From the IMG/VR virus record IMGVR_UViG_3300025098_003339, positions 1 to 39,365 of that record: a stretch of DNA of 39,365 nt. The stretch is one strand, 5' to 3'. This document shows positions 22,426 to 30,210 of the stretch, piece by piece (the stretch's first letter is position 1; every line of letters starts with the position of its first letter). This stretch comes from a virus. The position numbers were made by a program, and so were the translations under genes. The notes beneath the pieces were generated by a model, which made no database searches, was not told the DNA's origin, and worked only from the letters and a program-made list of their open reading frames with translations.

Positions 22426-22917
22426 ATGCAAAAGAATGAATATGACGTAAAAGTCATTAAAGTAGTTGACGGCGACACAGTAGATGTAGATATTGATCTA
22501 GGTTTCGGTGTAACACTAACAGACGAGCGTGTAAGAATTATGGGCATTGATACACCTGAGTCACGCACAAGAGACAAAGTAGAAGACTTGTTTGGCGAAG
22601 CGGCTAAAGCAAGACTTAAAGAACTTATGAAGGACGGTGGTAAACTTATTACTACTGAAGACCGTAAGGGAGAAGATATGAAAGGCAAGTTTGGACGTAT
22701 CTTAGGAGACTTCAAAGTAGAGCGTTGGGAAAATAAACCAGCAGAGCTTGTAACAGATATCCTTATTGAAGAAGGACACGCTGTAGCATACTTTGGTGGA
22801 AGCAAAGAAGAAATCCAATTAAAGCACTTAGCCAATAGAACTAAACTATTACGTGAAGGTGTAATTGCACAAGAAGATTACGATGCCGCTGTTAAATTAA
22901 TGGAAAGCAAAAAGTAA
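22426..22917 (+). CDS. staphylococcal-nuclease-like (thermonuclease) protein
   Basis: 163 residues. The SNase fold motifs are present: VVDGDTVDV (D15, D17), RIMGIDTPES (R37, D42, E45) and GKFGRILGD (R91), matching the catalytic Asp, Arg, Glu and Arg of staphylococcal nuclease. It hydrolyses DNA or RNA with Ca2+. There is no signal peptide, so it acts in the host cytoplasm, perhaps in host nucleic-acid breakdown. The C-terminal third is helical. RBS GAGGGA. Confidence 0.9.
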   Translation: MQKNEYDVKVIKVVDGDTVDVDIDLGFGVTLTDERVRIMGIDTPESRTRDKVEDLFGEAAKARLKELMKDGGKLITTEDRKGEDMKGKFGRILGDFKVERWENKPAELVTDILIEEGHAVAYFGGSKEEIQLKHLANRTKLLREGVIAQEDYDAAVKLMESKK

Positions 22918-22936
22918 TTTTTTGGTAAACTAAAGA

Positions 22937-22965
22937 TTGACATTACAGCCTACCCGTGCTATAGT
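22937..22965 (+). promoter_or_regulatory. sigma-70 promoter for gene 22999
   Basis: TTGACA (22937-22942), 17-base spacer, TATAGT (22960-22965). The start point would be near 22972, inside the loop of the hairpin at 22948-22993. Confidence 0.8.
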
Positions 22966-22993
22966 ATTACTATAATATAGGCACGAGGTAGGC
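22948..22993 (+). promoter_or_regulatory. long inverted repeat masking the RBS of gene 22999
   Basis: GCCTACC-CGTGC-TATA (from 22948) pairs with TATA-GCAC-GGTAGGC on the 3' side (to 22993): about 16 bp with two single-base bulges (G80, A86 of 229xx). The 3' arm holds the RBS GAGG (22985-22988). RNA coming from upstream carries both arms and would hide the RBS; RNA from the embedded promoter lacks the 5' arm. A protein operator is the alternative. Confidence 0.7.
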
Positions 22994-22998
22994 ACATA

Positions 22999-23451
22999 AT
23001 GACAATGCACTTAGCGAGAGGTCTTAGTACCATCAGTACTAAGAAGCGTAAGAAAAAAGCTCTCACACAAAAAGATATCGAAAGATATACTATCGAATGG
23101 CGTAAGCATAACAAAGCAATGCGTCGAGCAAACAATCACTCATTACAGTACGACACAGTAGACGACTATATTGCATATGTTCGCGGCGAGTACAAAGCAC
23201 CTAAGAGAGATAGAGGTACTTACACTCCTGATACTAGTTGGCGTAGAGATGGACCTGTAATTAAGTCTTCAATGGAAGAAGCAATCAAAGCAGGAACGTT
23301 TAATAGAGGTTGTTCGGGTGGTACTAAGAAAGAGACTCCCAAATACACAGGTGACCTCATTGTAGGTATTGCTACAATGCACAAGTCAAATGCTGTTCCT
23401 GTTATGCGTGGAACAGATCAAGCAAAAGAAATTGCAAGGATGAGGAGATAA
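22999..23451 (+). CDS. unknown basic protein, 150 residues
   Basis: A Lys/Arg-rich start (STKKRKKKALTQKDIERY), a Tyr-rich middle (YDTVDDYIAYVRGEY) and the tail block GDLIVGIATMHKSNAVPV, then ...ARMRR. I recall similar hypothetical proteins in marine T4-like phages, especially the 'IATMHKSNAVPV' ending, without a known role. The RBS is inside a hairpin, so expression should depend on its own promoter. It ends two bases before the cell-wall hydrolase gene, so the same switch may control lysis timing. Confidence 0.75.
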   Translation: MTMHLARGLSTISTKKRKKKALTQKDIERYTIEWRKHNKAMRRANNHSLQYDTVDDYIAYVRGEYKAPKRDRGTYTPDTSWRRDGPVIKSSMEEAIKAGTFNRGCSGGTKKETPKYTGDLIVGIATMHKSNAVPVMRGTDQAKEIARMRR

Positions 23452-23453
23452 TT

Positions 23454-23960
23454 ATGAAAAATTTAATCGGAGTAATTGGAATTTGTTTAGCAAGTTTAAG
23501 TTTTGCACAAGCAGGACAGGCTAAAGGGTTATTTACAGCAGAACAACAACCAGAGATGTGGTGTCTAGCACAGAACATTTATTATGAAGCACGAGGAAGT
23601 AATCGTGCTGATCGAATGTCTGTTGCTGATGTTGTATTAAACCGTGTAAAAGATACTCGTTATCCAAATACAATTTGTGACGTGGTAAAACAAGGCAAAC
23701 AGTATGCCGACGGCAGTATGATACGTAACCGTTGTCAGTTTAGTTGGTATTGTGATGGTAAAAGCGACTGGCCAAAAAATATGGATGCTTGGGTGGAAGC
23801 TCAGCAAGTAGCATATAATATGATGACGTTTGGAGACTATGTAGGTATAACTGAAGGATCAACCCACTATCACGCAAAATATGTATCACCTAGTTGGGCA
23901 AGGCACTTTACACTTGTTGGTAGAATTGGTGTACACATTTTTTATCGTTGGGACAAGTAG
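23454..23960 (+). CDS. SleB-type cell-wall hydrolase (probable endolysin) with signal peptide
   Basis: 168 residues. N-terminal signal-like segment (residues 1-20, MKNLIGVIGICLASLSFAQA). The Hydrolase_2 core follows: CLAQNIYYEARGSNR with catalytic Glu45, VADVVLNRVKDTRYPNTICDVVKQ, CQFSWYCDGKSD, and a His/Tyr cluster THYHAKYVSPSWA. The family cuts peptidoglycan glycan strands. Export by the host Sec system would remove the need for a pore-forming holin. It is tightly coupled to gene 22999 and so falls under its RBS-masking control. The only clear lytic enzyme in the window. Confidence 0.88.
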   Translation: MKNLIGVIGICLASLSFAQAGQAKGLFTAEQQPEMWCLAQNIYYEARGSNRADRMSVADVVLNRVKDTRYPNTICDVVKQGKQYADGSMIRNRCQFSWYCDGKSDWPKNMDAWVEAQQVAYNMMTFGDYVGITEGSTHYHAKYVSPSWARHFTLVGRIGVHIFYRWDK

Positions 23961-23974
23961 TTTACCAAAACTGG

Positions 23975-24003
23975 TTGACTTTAACATAGAACCATTGTAT
24001 ACT
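23975..24003 (+). promoter_or_regulatory. sigma-70 promoter before the lipoprotein genes
   Basis: TTGACT (23975-23980), 17-base spacer, TATACT (23998-24003), then an RBS (GGAGG) before ATG 24045. Confidence 0.72.
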
Positions 24004-24044
24004 TTTAGAGTAATGAAACAATAACACAATTTATGGAGGCATAA

Positions 24045-24539
24045 ATGAAAGGCTTAACAAAGGCAATCGCGACAAGCACACTACTAATTGGATTAGGGGC
24101 TTGTTCAACTGTAGAAATCGCAGAACGTGATTCATACGCACAACCTAAATGGTATGCAAGTTGCGCCCAATCAGGTGCAGAAGGCTACTTTTGGTGGAAA
24201 GAAGAATTTGCTTATGCGTGTGGCGCAGGCGAAAGTATTCACCAACAAGCGGCAGAAGAACAAATGTACGCAATCGCAATGAATAACTTTGCCAAGCGTG
24301 TTAACGGACAAGTTAACAGTGAAACAAAATTAGACTTTGTAAACGATGTAAAAACTACACGTACAACTATTGCATACACAGTAAGAAACACAGCAATTAC
24401 ACAGCATCTTGAAGAAGAGCGTGGCACTTATATCTATGCTGGCAAGCATTATACGTTTGTAAAACTTAAAATGCCTAAGGCAGTTTTTGATTCACTAGTA
24501 GCGGAGAATGCAAGTGCGAGAATTGCTTCTAATAACTAG
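24045..24539 (+). CDS. lipoprotein, 164 residues
   Basis: Signal peptide with lipobox LGAC (Cys20), so predicted to be lipid-anchored after cleavage. Mature part: a Trp/Cys-rich stretch (WYASCAQSGAEGYFWWKEEFAYACG), then helix and beta segments ending in KMPKAVFDSLVAENASA. The two later Cys (C40, C59) could form a disulphide. First of three lipoprotein genes in a row. It resembles LPP20-like lipoproteins in general layout (helix, VNGQ.NSET, strand), but I am not sure. Confidence 0.8.
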   Translation: MKGLTKAIATSTLLIGLGACSTVEIAERDSYAQPKWYASCAQSGAEGYFWWKEEFAYACGAGESIHQQAAEEQMYAIAMNNFAKRVNGQVNSETKLDFVNDVKTTRTTIAYTVRNTAITQHLEEERGTYIYAGKHYTFVKLKMPKAVFDSLVAENASARIASNN

Positions 24540-24846
24540 TATTGGTGTATTAGCATTATCAGGTTGTGCGAGTAACAATCAATATGATTATACTCCGCAA
24601 TACTGTTATACTGATCAAACAATAGTTAAACAGGGTAATACCAGTGTCGGTAGTGCAACAGTTGTACAATGCACTGACAGACCTGGACAACAAATGCAAA
24701 TTGCAAGAGCAGGCATCGATAGCAAGTGTGAAGAATTCTTTTACCCTGAACGTCGATGGAATACAACAGTAGAAGTAAGAGGAGTACGTTGTGAGAAACT
24801 TGACGGTAGTTGGGAAATTCTTAATATTAACGGCACTGTTAAGTAG
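24508..24846 (+). CDS. lipoprotein, 112 residues
   Basis: Overlaps the previous gene by 32 bases; GTG 24514 is an alternative start. Lipobox LSGC (Cys20). The mature part is short and rich in Tyr, Gln and Cys (five later Cys), so probably disulphide-bonded in the periplasm. It could be a small envelope protein or outer-membrane spanin; no spanin family is recognised. Confidence 0.75.
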   Translation: MQVRELLLITSIGVLALSGCASNNQYDYTPQYCYTDQTIVKQGNTSVGSATVVQCTDRPGQQMQIARAGIDSKCEEFFYPERRWNTTVEVRGVRCEKLDGSWEILNINGTVK

Positions 24847-25228
24847 CATCACTGCTTGTGGTCATTTACCGCAACAAAGTGAAAGTATTAACAGAAGTGC
24901 GAAATCAAACTATTCACCTGGTGCAAGTTCGGTTACTTTTATAATTGACGTTTTAGATTGGTCAAGGCATACATTAACAGACGAGCAAAAGCGTAAGCAA
25001 AATAGTGCAGTACAAGCCGCATTAGAAAGCGACTATGGGATAGTATACAATTGGTACGAAAACACTGCTAAAGGTAGTGTAAAAGCAGTACACGGGTATC
25101 CTATTAGCAGTGGTTACTGCCGTGTAATTTATAGTATGATTACGGTTAAAGGTAAATCACGGCATTTTGAAGAAACTGCTTGTCAAAGTAGTGGTACACA
25201 GAACGAATGGCGCTGGGTAGGAATATAA
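24791..25228 (+). CDS. lipoprotein, 145 residues, surface-antigen-like ending
   Basis: GTG start within the previous gene. Hydrophobic N-terminus with lipobox ITAC (Cys23). The C-terminal part (RVIYSMITVKGKSRHFEETACQS...EWRWV) resembles the tail of 17-kDa-surface-antigen-type lipoproteins (a beta pattern with 'C..y..t......g....a.C' and a terminal Trp), but the glycine-zipper part of that family is absent. Third of the lipoprotein run under the 23975 promoter. Confidence 0.72.
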   Translation: MRNLTVVGKFLILTALLSSITACGHLPQQSESINRSAKSNYSPGASSVTFIIDVLDWSRHTLTDEQKRKQNSAVQAALESDYGIVYNWYENTAKGSVKAVHGYPISSGYCRVIYSMITVKGKSRHFEETACQSSGTQNEWRWVGI

Positions 25229-25267
25229 GGCTATATAATGAACCACATTAAACAGGTTAAATAGTAT

Positions 25268-26941
25268 ATGTTCTTAGCTATACTAACTCTCATCACTGCC
25301 TTAGCAATTAGTGCAGTGGCAATATACTACTCTGTTGCAGGATTGGTTGCAATCTTTGCGGCGGCGGCCGTTCCCATTATGATTATGGGTGGGGTACTAG
25401 AAATTGGAAAACTTGTCACAGCAGTATGGTTGCACAAATATTGGAAACAAGCCGCTTGGTGGCTTAGAACTTATTTAAGTGTAGCAGTTTTTGTACTAAT
25501 GCTTATTACGTCAATGGGTATTTTTGGCTTCTTGTCAAAAGCACATATTGAACAAACTAGTGCAGGTGAAGAAAGTATTGCAAGAGTTGAAACAATACAA
25601 AATGAAATTGATAGGCAGCTAGGTATTGTTGGTCGTGCAGAAAATAGAGTGCGTCAACTTGAGTCAAGCGAAACAGGTGCTGACGAAAATGTACAAGGTC
25701 AGATTGATAAAGAACAAGAACGTATTGATACAGCATACCAAAGAATTAAACCTGCTATTGCAGAACAAAATGAAATCATTGCAGGTGTTACACAATTATT
25801 TCAAAACGAATTAGATAAAATAGATGCAGACTTAACAACACTACAAGGTTATGTAGACAACGGTGAAGTTAAAAAAGCACAGCAGATGATTGGTGCTAGT
25901 GCAGACGGCATCTTTGGTAAAAAGACAGCAGAAAAAATTGGCGACTGGAAAGAAGCAAAGCAGGCAGAACGTGCTGAATGGCTAACTAAAATACAAGACG
26001 CTGCCAATAGTCCAACAGTTCAAGCGGCACGTAAAGAAATAGTAAGATTACGTGATAATGCTGATAGACAAATTGAACAATCTAATTTATTAATTAATAG
26101 ATTGCGTGATCAGTTAGGCGATACTAGTAATCAAGAAGAGATCCAAAAGAACATAGACGAACAACTAGAGCGTGTTCGAACAGCATCTTCTGAGATAGAA
26201 ACACTAACAGAAGAGAAAATAGGACTAGAAAGCGAATATCGAAAATTAGAAGCAGAAGTAGGACCTATTAAATATATTGCTGAGTTTGTCTATGGCGAAC
26301 AAGCAAACAACAATATGCTTGAAGAAGCAGTACGTTGGGTAATTATAATTATTATCTTTGTGTTTGATCCATTAGCAGTTCTATTACTAATTGCATCACA
26401 ATATACCTTTGAGTTTAGACGTAAACAACTTAAAGATGACAACGGTGAGCGTCTTCGGCAAGAAGAGTTTCGTAAATACGAACAAGCAAGAGCGCAAGCA
26501 ATAGTTGACAACATTCCTCCTGATAATGACCCTGTTGAAACACCTCAAGAGGAAGAAGAAGAAATAAAATTCGAAGATGTTGATCAAGAAACACTAGACA
26601 AAGAGTTCGACGAAGAACCTCAAAAAAAAAGAGTAGAATCTTCGGAAGAATTAAAAGACGTAAGAGTTAAAGAACTAGACGAACAAGAAGAAGATAAAAC
26701 TTGGAGTGATGCTAAACAACGTTGGAAGGATGACAATCCTAATCAAACATTAAAGTTCTTTAAACAATTATACATCAACGGCAAAATTGACGAATTACCT
26801 TGGGCAGGGTATGTAGAAAGTAAGAACTTTATTTCTAAGGAAGGTTCAGTTCAGAAGAAAAAAGAAACACAAGAGGGCTATATACAGAATGAAGAACAAA
26901 AAAATGGCTCTATATGGAACACGATAAAAAACTCAAAATAA
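25268..26941 (+). CDS. large membrane protein with periplasmic coiled coil
   Basis: 557 residues. Residues 1-95 hold about three hydrophobic segments; 100-345 form a long charged coiled coil; 355-380 is a further membrane helix (WVIIIIIFVFDPLAVLLLIA); the remaining 175 residues are very acidic and probably cytoplasmic. Within the coiled coil, GASADGIFGKKTAEKI matches the core of PG_binding_1 peptidoglycan-binding repeats. This suggests an envelope-spanning protein touching the cell wall, perhaps timing lysis or excluding other phages. Weak RBS. I recall relatives in marine myoviruses as hypothetical proteins. Confidence 0.75.
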   Translation: MFLAILTLITALAISAVAIYYSVAGLVAIFAAAAVPIMIMGGVLEIGKLVTAVWLHKYWKQAAWWLRTYLSVAVFVLMLITSMGIFGFLSKAHIEQTSAGEESIARVETIQNEIDRQLGIVGRAENRVRQLESSETGADENVQGQIDKEQERIDTAYQRIKPAIAEQNEIIAGVTQLFQNELDKIDADLTTLQGYVDNGEVKKAQQMIGASADGIFGKKTAEKIGDWKEAKQAERAEWLTKIQDAANSPTVQAARKEIVRLRDNADRQIEQSNLLINRLRDQLGDTSNQEEIQKNIDEQLERVRTASSEIETLTEEKIGLESEYRKLEAEVGPIKYIAEFVYGEQANNNMLEEAVRWVIIIIIFVFDPLAVLLLIASQYTFEFRRKQLKDDNGERLRQEEFRKYEQARAQAIVDNIPPDNDPVETPQEEEEEIKFEDVDQETLDKEFDEEPQKKRVESSEELKDVRVKELDEQEEDKTWSDAKQRWKDDNPNQTLKFFKQLYINGKIDELPWAGYVESKNFISKEGSVQKKKETQEGYIQNEEQKNGSIWNTIKNSK

Positions 26942-27324
26942 ATTTAATTACACCACCCGATAAGTTAAACAACTATAACTTAACATTTGCATTAGTGTAT
27001 CCAACTGACGATACTAAGTCACAGTTTCAAAATTTAATTGAAAACTTTGATCAAGATCTTAATGTATATATGTATGAACAATCAGATAGTGAAATGGAAA
27101 TCAAATGGTTGTTAGACATAGTACATCGAAGTAACTATGTTATTCTTGACATAGACAATTTTTCACCAAAACACATTGATATAGTTTCACATCTATTAGG
27201 ATATTCAAATGTTTTCTGGTTGACAAAGGGTGAGAACCTAGTGTATAATATACTAAGTACGAACAGAATATACAACCTTGATTGGATGTATGAACAAATA
27301 ACAGGAGATAAGTTTGAAGCGTAA
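26914..27324 (+). CDS. unknown protein, 136 residues
   Basis: Overlaps the end of the membrane protein by 28 bases. Alternating strands and helices (LTFALVYPTDD, VIDIVSHLLGYSNVFWL) suggest an alpha/beta fold such as a Rossmann or TIR-like domain, with hydrophobic strand NYVILDIDNF. No motif can be assigned. It overlaps the bS21 gene by 11 bases. Confidence 0.65.
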   Translation: MEHDKKLKINLITPPDKLNNYNLTFALVYPTDDTKSQFQNLIENFDQDLNVYMYEQSDSEMEIKWLLDIVHRSNYVILDIDNFSPKHIDIVSHLLGYSNVFWLTKGENLVYNILSTNRIYNLDWMYEQITGDKFEA

Positions 27325-27610
27325 CTACAACAATAATCGAAGGGTTGAAAGATCCGACGATCAAAAGAAAGGACTTACTGTAGAAGTTCGAAATGGTGAC
27401 TTTAATAAAGCACTGAGAATTTTTAAAAAGAAAGTCCAAGAAGCTGGAGTTGTCCAAGAAGTCAGAGACCGTCAGCAATACATTAAGCCCAGTGAAAAAC
27501 GTGCTAAAGCAAAAGCTGCCGGACGTAAACGTTGGCTTAAAAAAGTACAAACTATGGAAGCAGAAGGATGGGGACCAGCACCATCCGCTAAGAAAAATAG
27601 AAGGCATTAA
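27314..27610 (+). CDS. rpsU: ribosomal protein bS21 homologue
   Basis: 98 residues from a TTG start with GGAG just before it. Residues 20-70 match bS21: VEVRNGDFNKALRIFKKKVQ, EAGVVQEVRDRQQYIKPSEK, RAKAKAAGRKRW. In E. coli the protein is about 70 residues; here N- and C-terminal basic extensions are added. bS21 is a late-assembling 30S protein near the anti-Shine-Dalgarno end. Viral bS21 genes are known, including from Pelagibacter phage HTVC008M; they may bias host ribosomes to phage mRNAs. ATG 27614 of the next gene follows closely. Confidence 0.92.
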   Translation: MKRNYNNNRRVERSDDQKKGLTVEVRNGDFNKALRIFKKKVQEAGVVQEVRDRQQYIKPSEKRAKAKAAGRKRWLKKVQTMEAEGWGPAPSAKKNRRH

Positions 27611-27613
27611 ACA

Positions 27614-28192
27614 ATGGCAATGCACACGGAACTATGGTTTCCTAGTGTAATCTGGAGTTCGGTTATACACGTAGTTGATAACGACGAAGTTAAGTCTTTT
27701 GCTTACAATAAGCAAAAAGAAAATAAAGGTCGCACTATTAGTAACTTTGGTGGCTTTCAAAGTCAAGATATAAAAAGCGGAGAATGTCACGCTGTTGACC
27801 GCCTTGTAAAACTTTTAAATGACGAAATGAATACTTGTGCAAATCAAGTAGGAATGAAAAATTTAGAAATACAAAACCTATGGATTAACATTAATCCTCC
27901 TGGTAGTTACAATCATTTGCATAATCACGTAGGCAGCGTACTAAGCGGCGTCTATTATGTTGAAGCAGGTGATAATCAAGGCAATATTCAGTTTGAAAGA
28001 AATGACGGTGCTGAATATCATATACCTCAAGATATAGCACAGGCAACATATTATACTAGTACTAGAGCAACGTATGCTGCCAAAACAAATGCATTATATA
28101 TTTTTCCTAGTTGGTTAAAACATAGTGTACAAGGTAACTTTAGTGAAACTGATAGAATATCAATAAGTTTTAATTACGGAGAGAAACAATGA
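27614..28192 (+). CDS. 2OG-Fe(II) oxygenase-like protein (TIGR02466 type)
   Basis: 192 residues. Pattern of the phage 2OG-oxygenase family: [34 protein letters not shown], then [12 protein letters not shown] and [10 protein letters not shown]. The likely iron ligands are in HLHNH and the distal His of WLKHSV; the distal Arg (DRISISF) would bind 2-oxoglutarate. The family is frequent in marine T4-like phages; substrates are unknown. It overlaps guaC by four bases (ATGA), so co-translated. The acidic ligand usually found as H-x-D is not obvious, so activity is not proven. Confidence 0.82.
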   Translation: MAMHTELWFPSVIWSSVIHVVDNDEVKSFAYNKQKENKGRTISNFGGFQSQDIKSGECHAVDRLVKLLNDEMNTCANQVGMKNLEIQNLWININPPGSYNHLHNHVGSVLSGVYYVEAGDNQGNIQFERNDGAEYHIPQDIAQATYYTSTRATYAAKTNALYIFPSWLKHSVQGNFSETDRISISFNYGEKQ

Positions 28193-29319
28193 GAATCGAA
28201 GAAGACGTAAAATTAGACTACAAGGATGTTCTTATACGTCCTAAGCGTTCAACACTAGGTAGTCGTAAAGAAGTAGATTTAGAACGTGGATTTACTTTCC
28301 GTAATTACAAACCAGAGTTTCCTGAAAACACAGAGTATAGACACTGGCGCGGCACACCTATTATGGCTGCTAATATGGACGGAGTTGGTACGTTTGAAAT
28401 GGCAGACACACTTGCCAAGCAAAACATTATGACTTGTCTTGTTAAAACTTATAGTGTAAAAGACCTTGTTAATTTCTTTGATACCGACGATTACCTACGT
28501 ACAAACTATGTAGCAATGAGCATTGGTATTACAGAGAAAGACGAACAAAAGTTTCGTGAAGTATACGAACAAGCAGACGGCAATCTAAAATACGTTTGTA
28601 TCGATGTTGCTAATGGATATAGTACAAGATTCCGTGACTTTGTTATGGACTTTAGATTACGTTATCCGCACATTGTAATTATAGCAGGTAATGTAGTCAC
28701 TGGAGAAATGACTGAGGAACTAATCCTTGCAGGAGCAGATATTGTTAAAGTTGGTATTGGACCGGGTTCGGTCTGCACAACACGTATTCAAACAGGCGTT
28801 GGATACCCGCAGTTGTCAGCCGTTATGGAATGTGCTGACGCCGCTCACGGACTGGGTGGGCATATTATTGCTGATGGTGGCTGCACTAGCCCAGGCGATG
28901 TTGCTAAAGCATATGCTGCCGGTGCTGACTATGTGATGCTAGGTGGAATGCTTGCAGGACACGATGAAGGCGGAGGAGAAGTAATTACTAAAAGTTATGT
29001 TACAAACGAAATGAATCACGACGGATCTCCAGTCATAGAAGAAAAACGCTTTGTGCAGTTCTACGGTATGAGTAGTAAAAGTGCAAACGACAAACACTTT
29101 GACGGATTAAAGGATTATCGTTCAAGTGAAGGTAGAACAGTTTTAGTGCCTTACAGAGGCGCAGTAGAGAATACTGTACAAGATATACTAGGCGGTGTGC
29201 GTAGTACTTGTACATATGCAGGTGCAATACGTTTAAAGCATCTAATGCGTTGTACAACATTTGTACGTTGTACACAAACACACAATGGAGTTTACGAAAG
29301 CTCCACAATCGGAAATTAA
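28189..29319 (+). CDS. guaC: GMP reductase
   Basis: 376 residues. Matches GuaC rather than IMP dehydrogenase: start [18 protein letters not shown], no CBS domains, nucleotide loop [12 protein letters not shown] with catalytic Cys196, then [18 protein letters not shown] and [18 protein letters not shown], all close to E. coli GuaC. The reaction is GMP + NADPH to IMP + NH3 + NADP+, allowing guanine nucleotides from degraded host nucleic acid to become adenine nucleotides, which may suit an AT-rich phage. An extra C-terminal stretch has two Cys (RCTTFVRC). Coupled to the 2OG-oxygenase gene. Confidence 0.95.
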   Translation: MRIEEDVKLDYKDVLIRPKRSTLGSRKEVDLERGFTFRNYKPEFPENTEYRHWRGTPIMAANMDGVGTFEMADTLAKQNIMTCLVKTYSVKDLVNFFDTDDYLRTNYVAMSIGITEKDEQKFREVYEQADGNLKYVCIDVANGYSTRFRDFVMDFRLRYPHIVIIAGNVVTGEMTEELILAGADIVKVGIGPGSVCTTRIQTGVGYPQLSAVMECADAAHGLGGHIIADGGCTSPGDVAKAYAAGADYVMLGGMLAGHDEGGGEVITKSYVTNEMNHDGSPVIEEKRFVQFYGMSSKSANDKHFDGLKDYRSSEGRTVLVPYRGAVENTVQDILGGVRSTCTYAGAIRLKHLMRCTTFVRCTQTHNGVYESSTIGN

Positions 29320-29322
29320 TAT

Positions 29323-29613
29323 ATGAGCGTACGAGCAATACAAGATAAAGTAATCTTAAAAACATACGAAGCTGAAAAACAAACAACTGGTGGAATTATT
29401 ATAGCAAATGCGTCTAATGATGGTATTACTAAAGCAGAAGTAATATCAGTTGGTCCTGGTGCTTATGACGAAACTGGAAATAAATTTATTGCTACAACTA
29501 CACAAGTAGGTGATAAGATACTGTTTAATCTTGGAGGTGGAGTTAAATTTACCCATCAAGATGAAGAATATGTAACTATTGTCGAAAGTGAAATAATTGC
29601 AGTTGTATCGTGA
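29323..29613 (+). CDS. groES: GroES-type co-chaperonin
   Basis: 96 residues. Cpn10 pattern: VRAIQDKVILKTYEAEKQTTGGIII (mobile loop TTGGIII that docks GroEL), AEVISVGPGAYDETGN, VGDKILF and the closing strand of the fold. The Gly-Gly-Ile-Ile loop is intact. In T4, gp31 replaces GroES to let the host GroEL fold the large capsid protein; this protein is closer to bacterial GroES. It lies before hsp20 and clpS, forming a proteostasis block. Confidence 0.93.
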   Translation: MSVRAIQDKVILKTYEAEKQTTGGIIIANASNDGITKAEVISVGPGAYDETGNKFIATTTQVGDKILFNLGGGVKFTHQDEEYVTIVESEIIAVVS

Positions 29614-29619
29614 TAAATA
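29612..29619 (+). promoter_or_regulatory. late-promoter-like motif GATAAATA before hsp20
   Basis: Overlaps the groES stop and lies upstream of the structured leader of hsp20, so a late transcript would carry the whole leader. Confidence 0.5.
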
Positions 29620-29656
29620 AATGTGTAGAAAGGACTGATTCTTTTTTACATTTAAC

Positions 29657-29704
29657 TGGCACGCCGAAAGGGTGCTAAATTTAATCTTGCTTATTATAAG
29701 GAGA
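29657..29704 (+). promoter_or_regulatory. ROSE-like RNA thermometer candidate in the hsp20 leader
   Basis: First hairpin: GCAC-(G)-CC-GAAA-GG-GTGC, with a GNRA tetraloop and one bulged G. Second hairpin: UCUUGCUU (29685-29692) pairs with AAGGAGA (29698-29704), the ribosome-binding site, around a five-base loop, with G89 bulged. A U-U/C-G-C-U strand with an unpaired G facing the SD is the hallmark of ROSE elements in alphaproteobacterial small-heat-shock genes. Melting would free the RBS. Confidence 0.6.
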
Positions 29705-29709
29705 AAACA

Positions 29710-30162
29710 ATGACAAGACTAACAACTCTAGACCTACCTAACTTCCAACGAGCCACTATTGGCTTTGACAGACTGTTTAATGAACTCGAAAGAGGATTTG
29801 CAAATAGTCCAAACGGAAACGGGTATCCCCCATACAATATTGCACAAATCAACGAAGATGAGTTTATGATCTCATTAGCAGTTGCTGGCTTTGGTATGGA
29901 CAATCTTTCAATTGAAAAAGATAAAAATATCTTAAAAATTGAAGGCACTGCTCCTAAAGGAGATGAAGATGTTAATTACCTACACAAAGGTATTGGCGGA
30001 CGCAACTTCCGTAGAGAGTTTACACTTGCTGAACACGTAGAAGTAGAAAATGCTACACTTGAACTAGGTATGCTAAATGTACATCTAGTACGTGAAGTAC
30101 CAGAAGCACTAAAACCAAAGACTATTAAAATTAACGATAGTTCGGTTATTGAAGGCAAGTAA
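29710..30162 (+). CDS. small heat-shock protein (Hsp20/IbpA type)
   Basis: 150 residues. N-terminal arm with FDRLFNELERGF (IbpA-like), then the alpha-crystallin domain: YPPYNIAQINEDEFMISLAVAGF, LSIEKDKNILKIEGTAP, and the conserved end of the fold, A.LELGMLNVHLVREVPEALKPKTIKI with a V-P-E-A tail. It holds unfolding proteins for refolding. T4-like marine phages often encode such a protein. The leader has a possible thermometer. Next gene ClpS. Confidence 0.93.
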   Translation: MTRLTTLDLPNFQRATIGFDRLFNELERGFANSPNGNGYPPYNIAQINEDEFMISLAVAGFGMDNLSIEKDKNILKIEGTAPKGDEDVNYLHKGIGGRNFRREFTLAEHVEVENATLELGMLNVHLVREVPEALKPKTIKINDSSVIEGK

Positions 30163-30170
30163 AGAGTCTA

Positions 30171-30192
30171 GGGGGAGTGAAATATCTCCCCC
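30171..30192 (+). terminator. strong hairpin between hsp20 and clpS (no U-run)
   Basis: GGGGGAG and CTCCCCC form a perfect 7-bp GC-rich stem with an 8-base loop. No T-run follows, so it is more likely an RNA stabiliser, pause site or 3'-end protector than a full terminator. The clpS RBS (AGGAG) follows it. Confidence 0.45.
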
Positions 30193-30210
30193 AATTATTA
30201 GGAGAAACAA

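Noticed and set aside
22362-22835. 157-residue minus-strand frame over the thermonuclease gene
   Set aside because: The plus strand carries all SNase catalytic motifs; the reverse reading is Ser-rich noise.
27140-27625. 161-residue minus-strand frame over bS21 and neighbour
   Set aside because: Crosses two supported plus-strand genes, one recognised as bS21; Cys/Phe-rich shadow.
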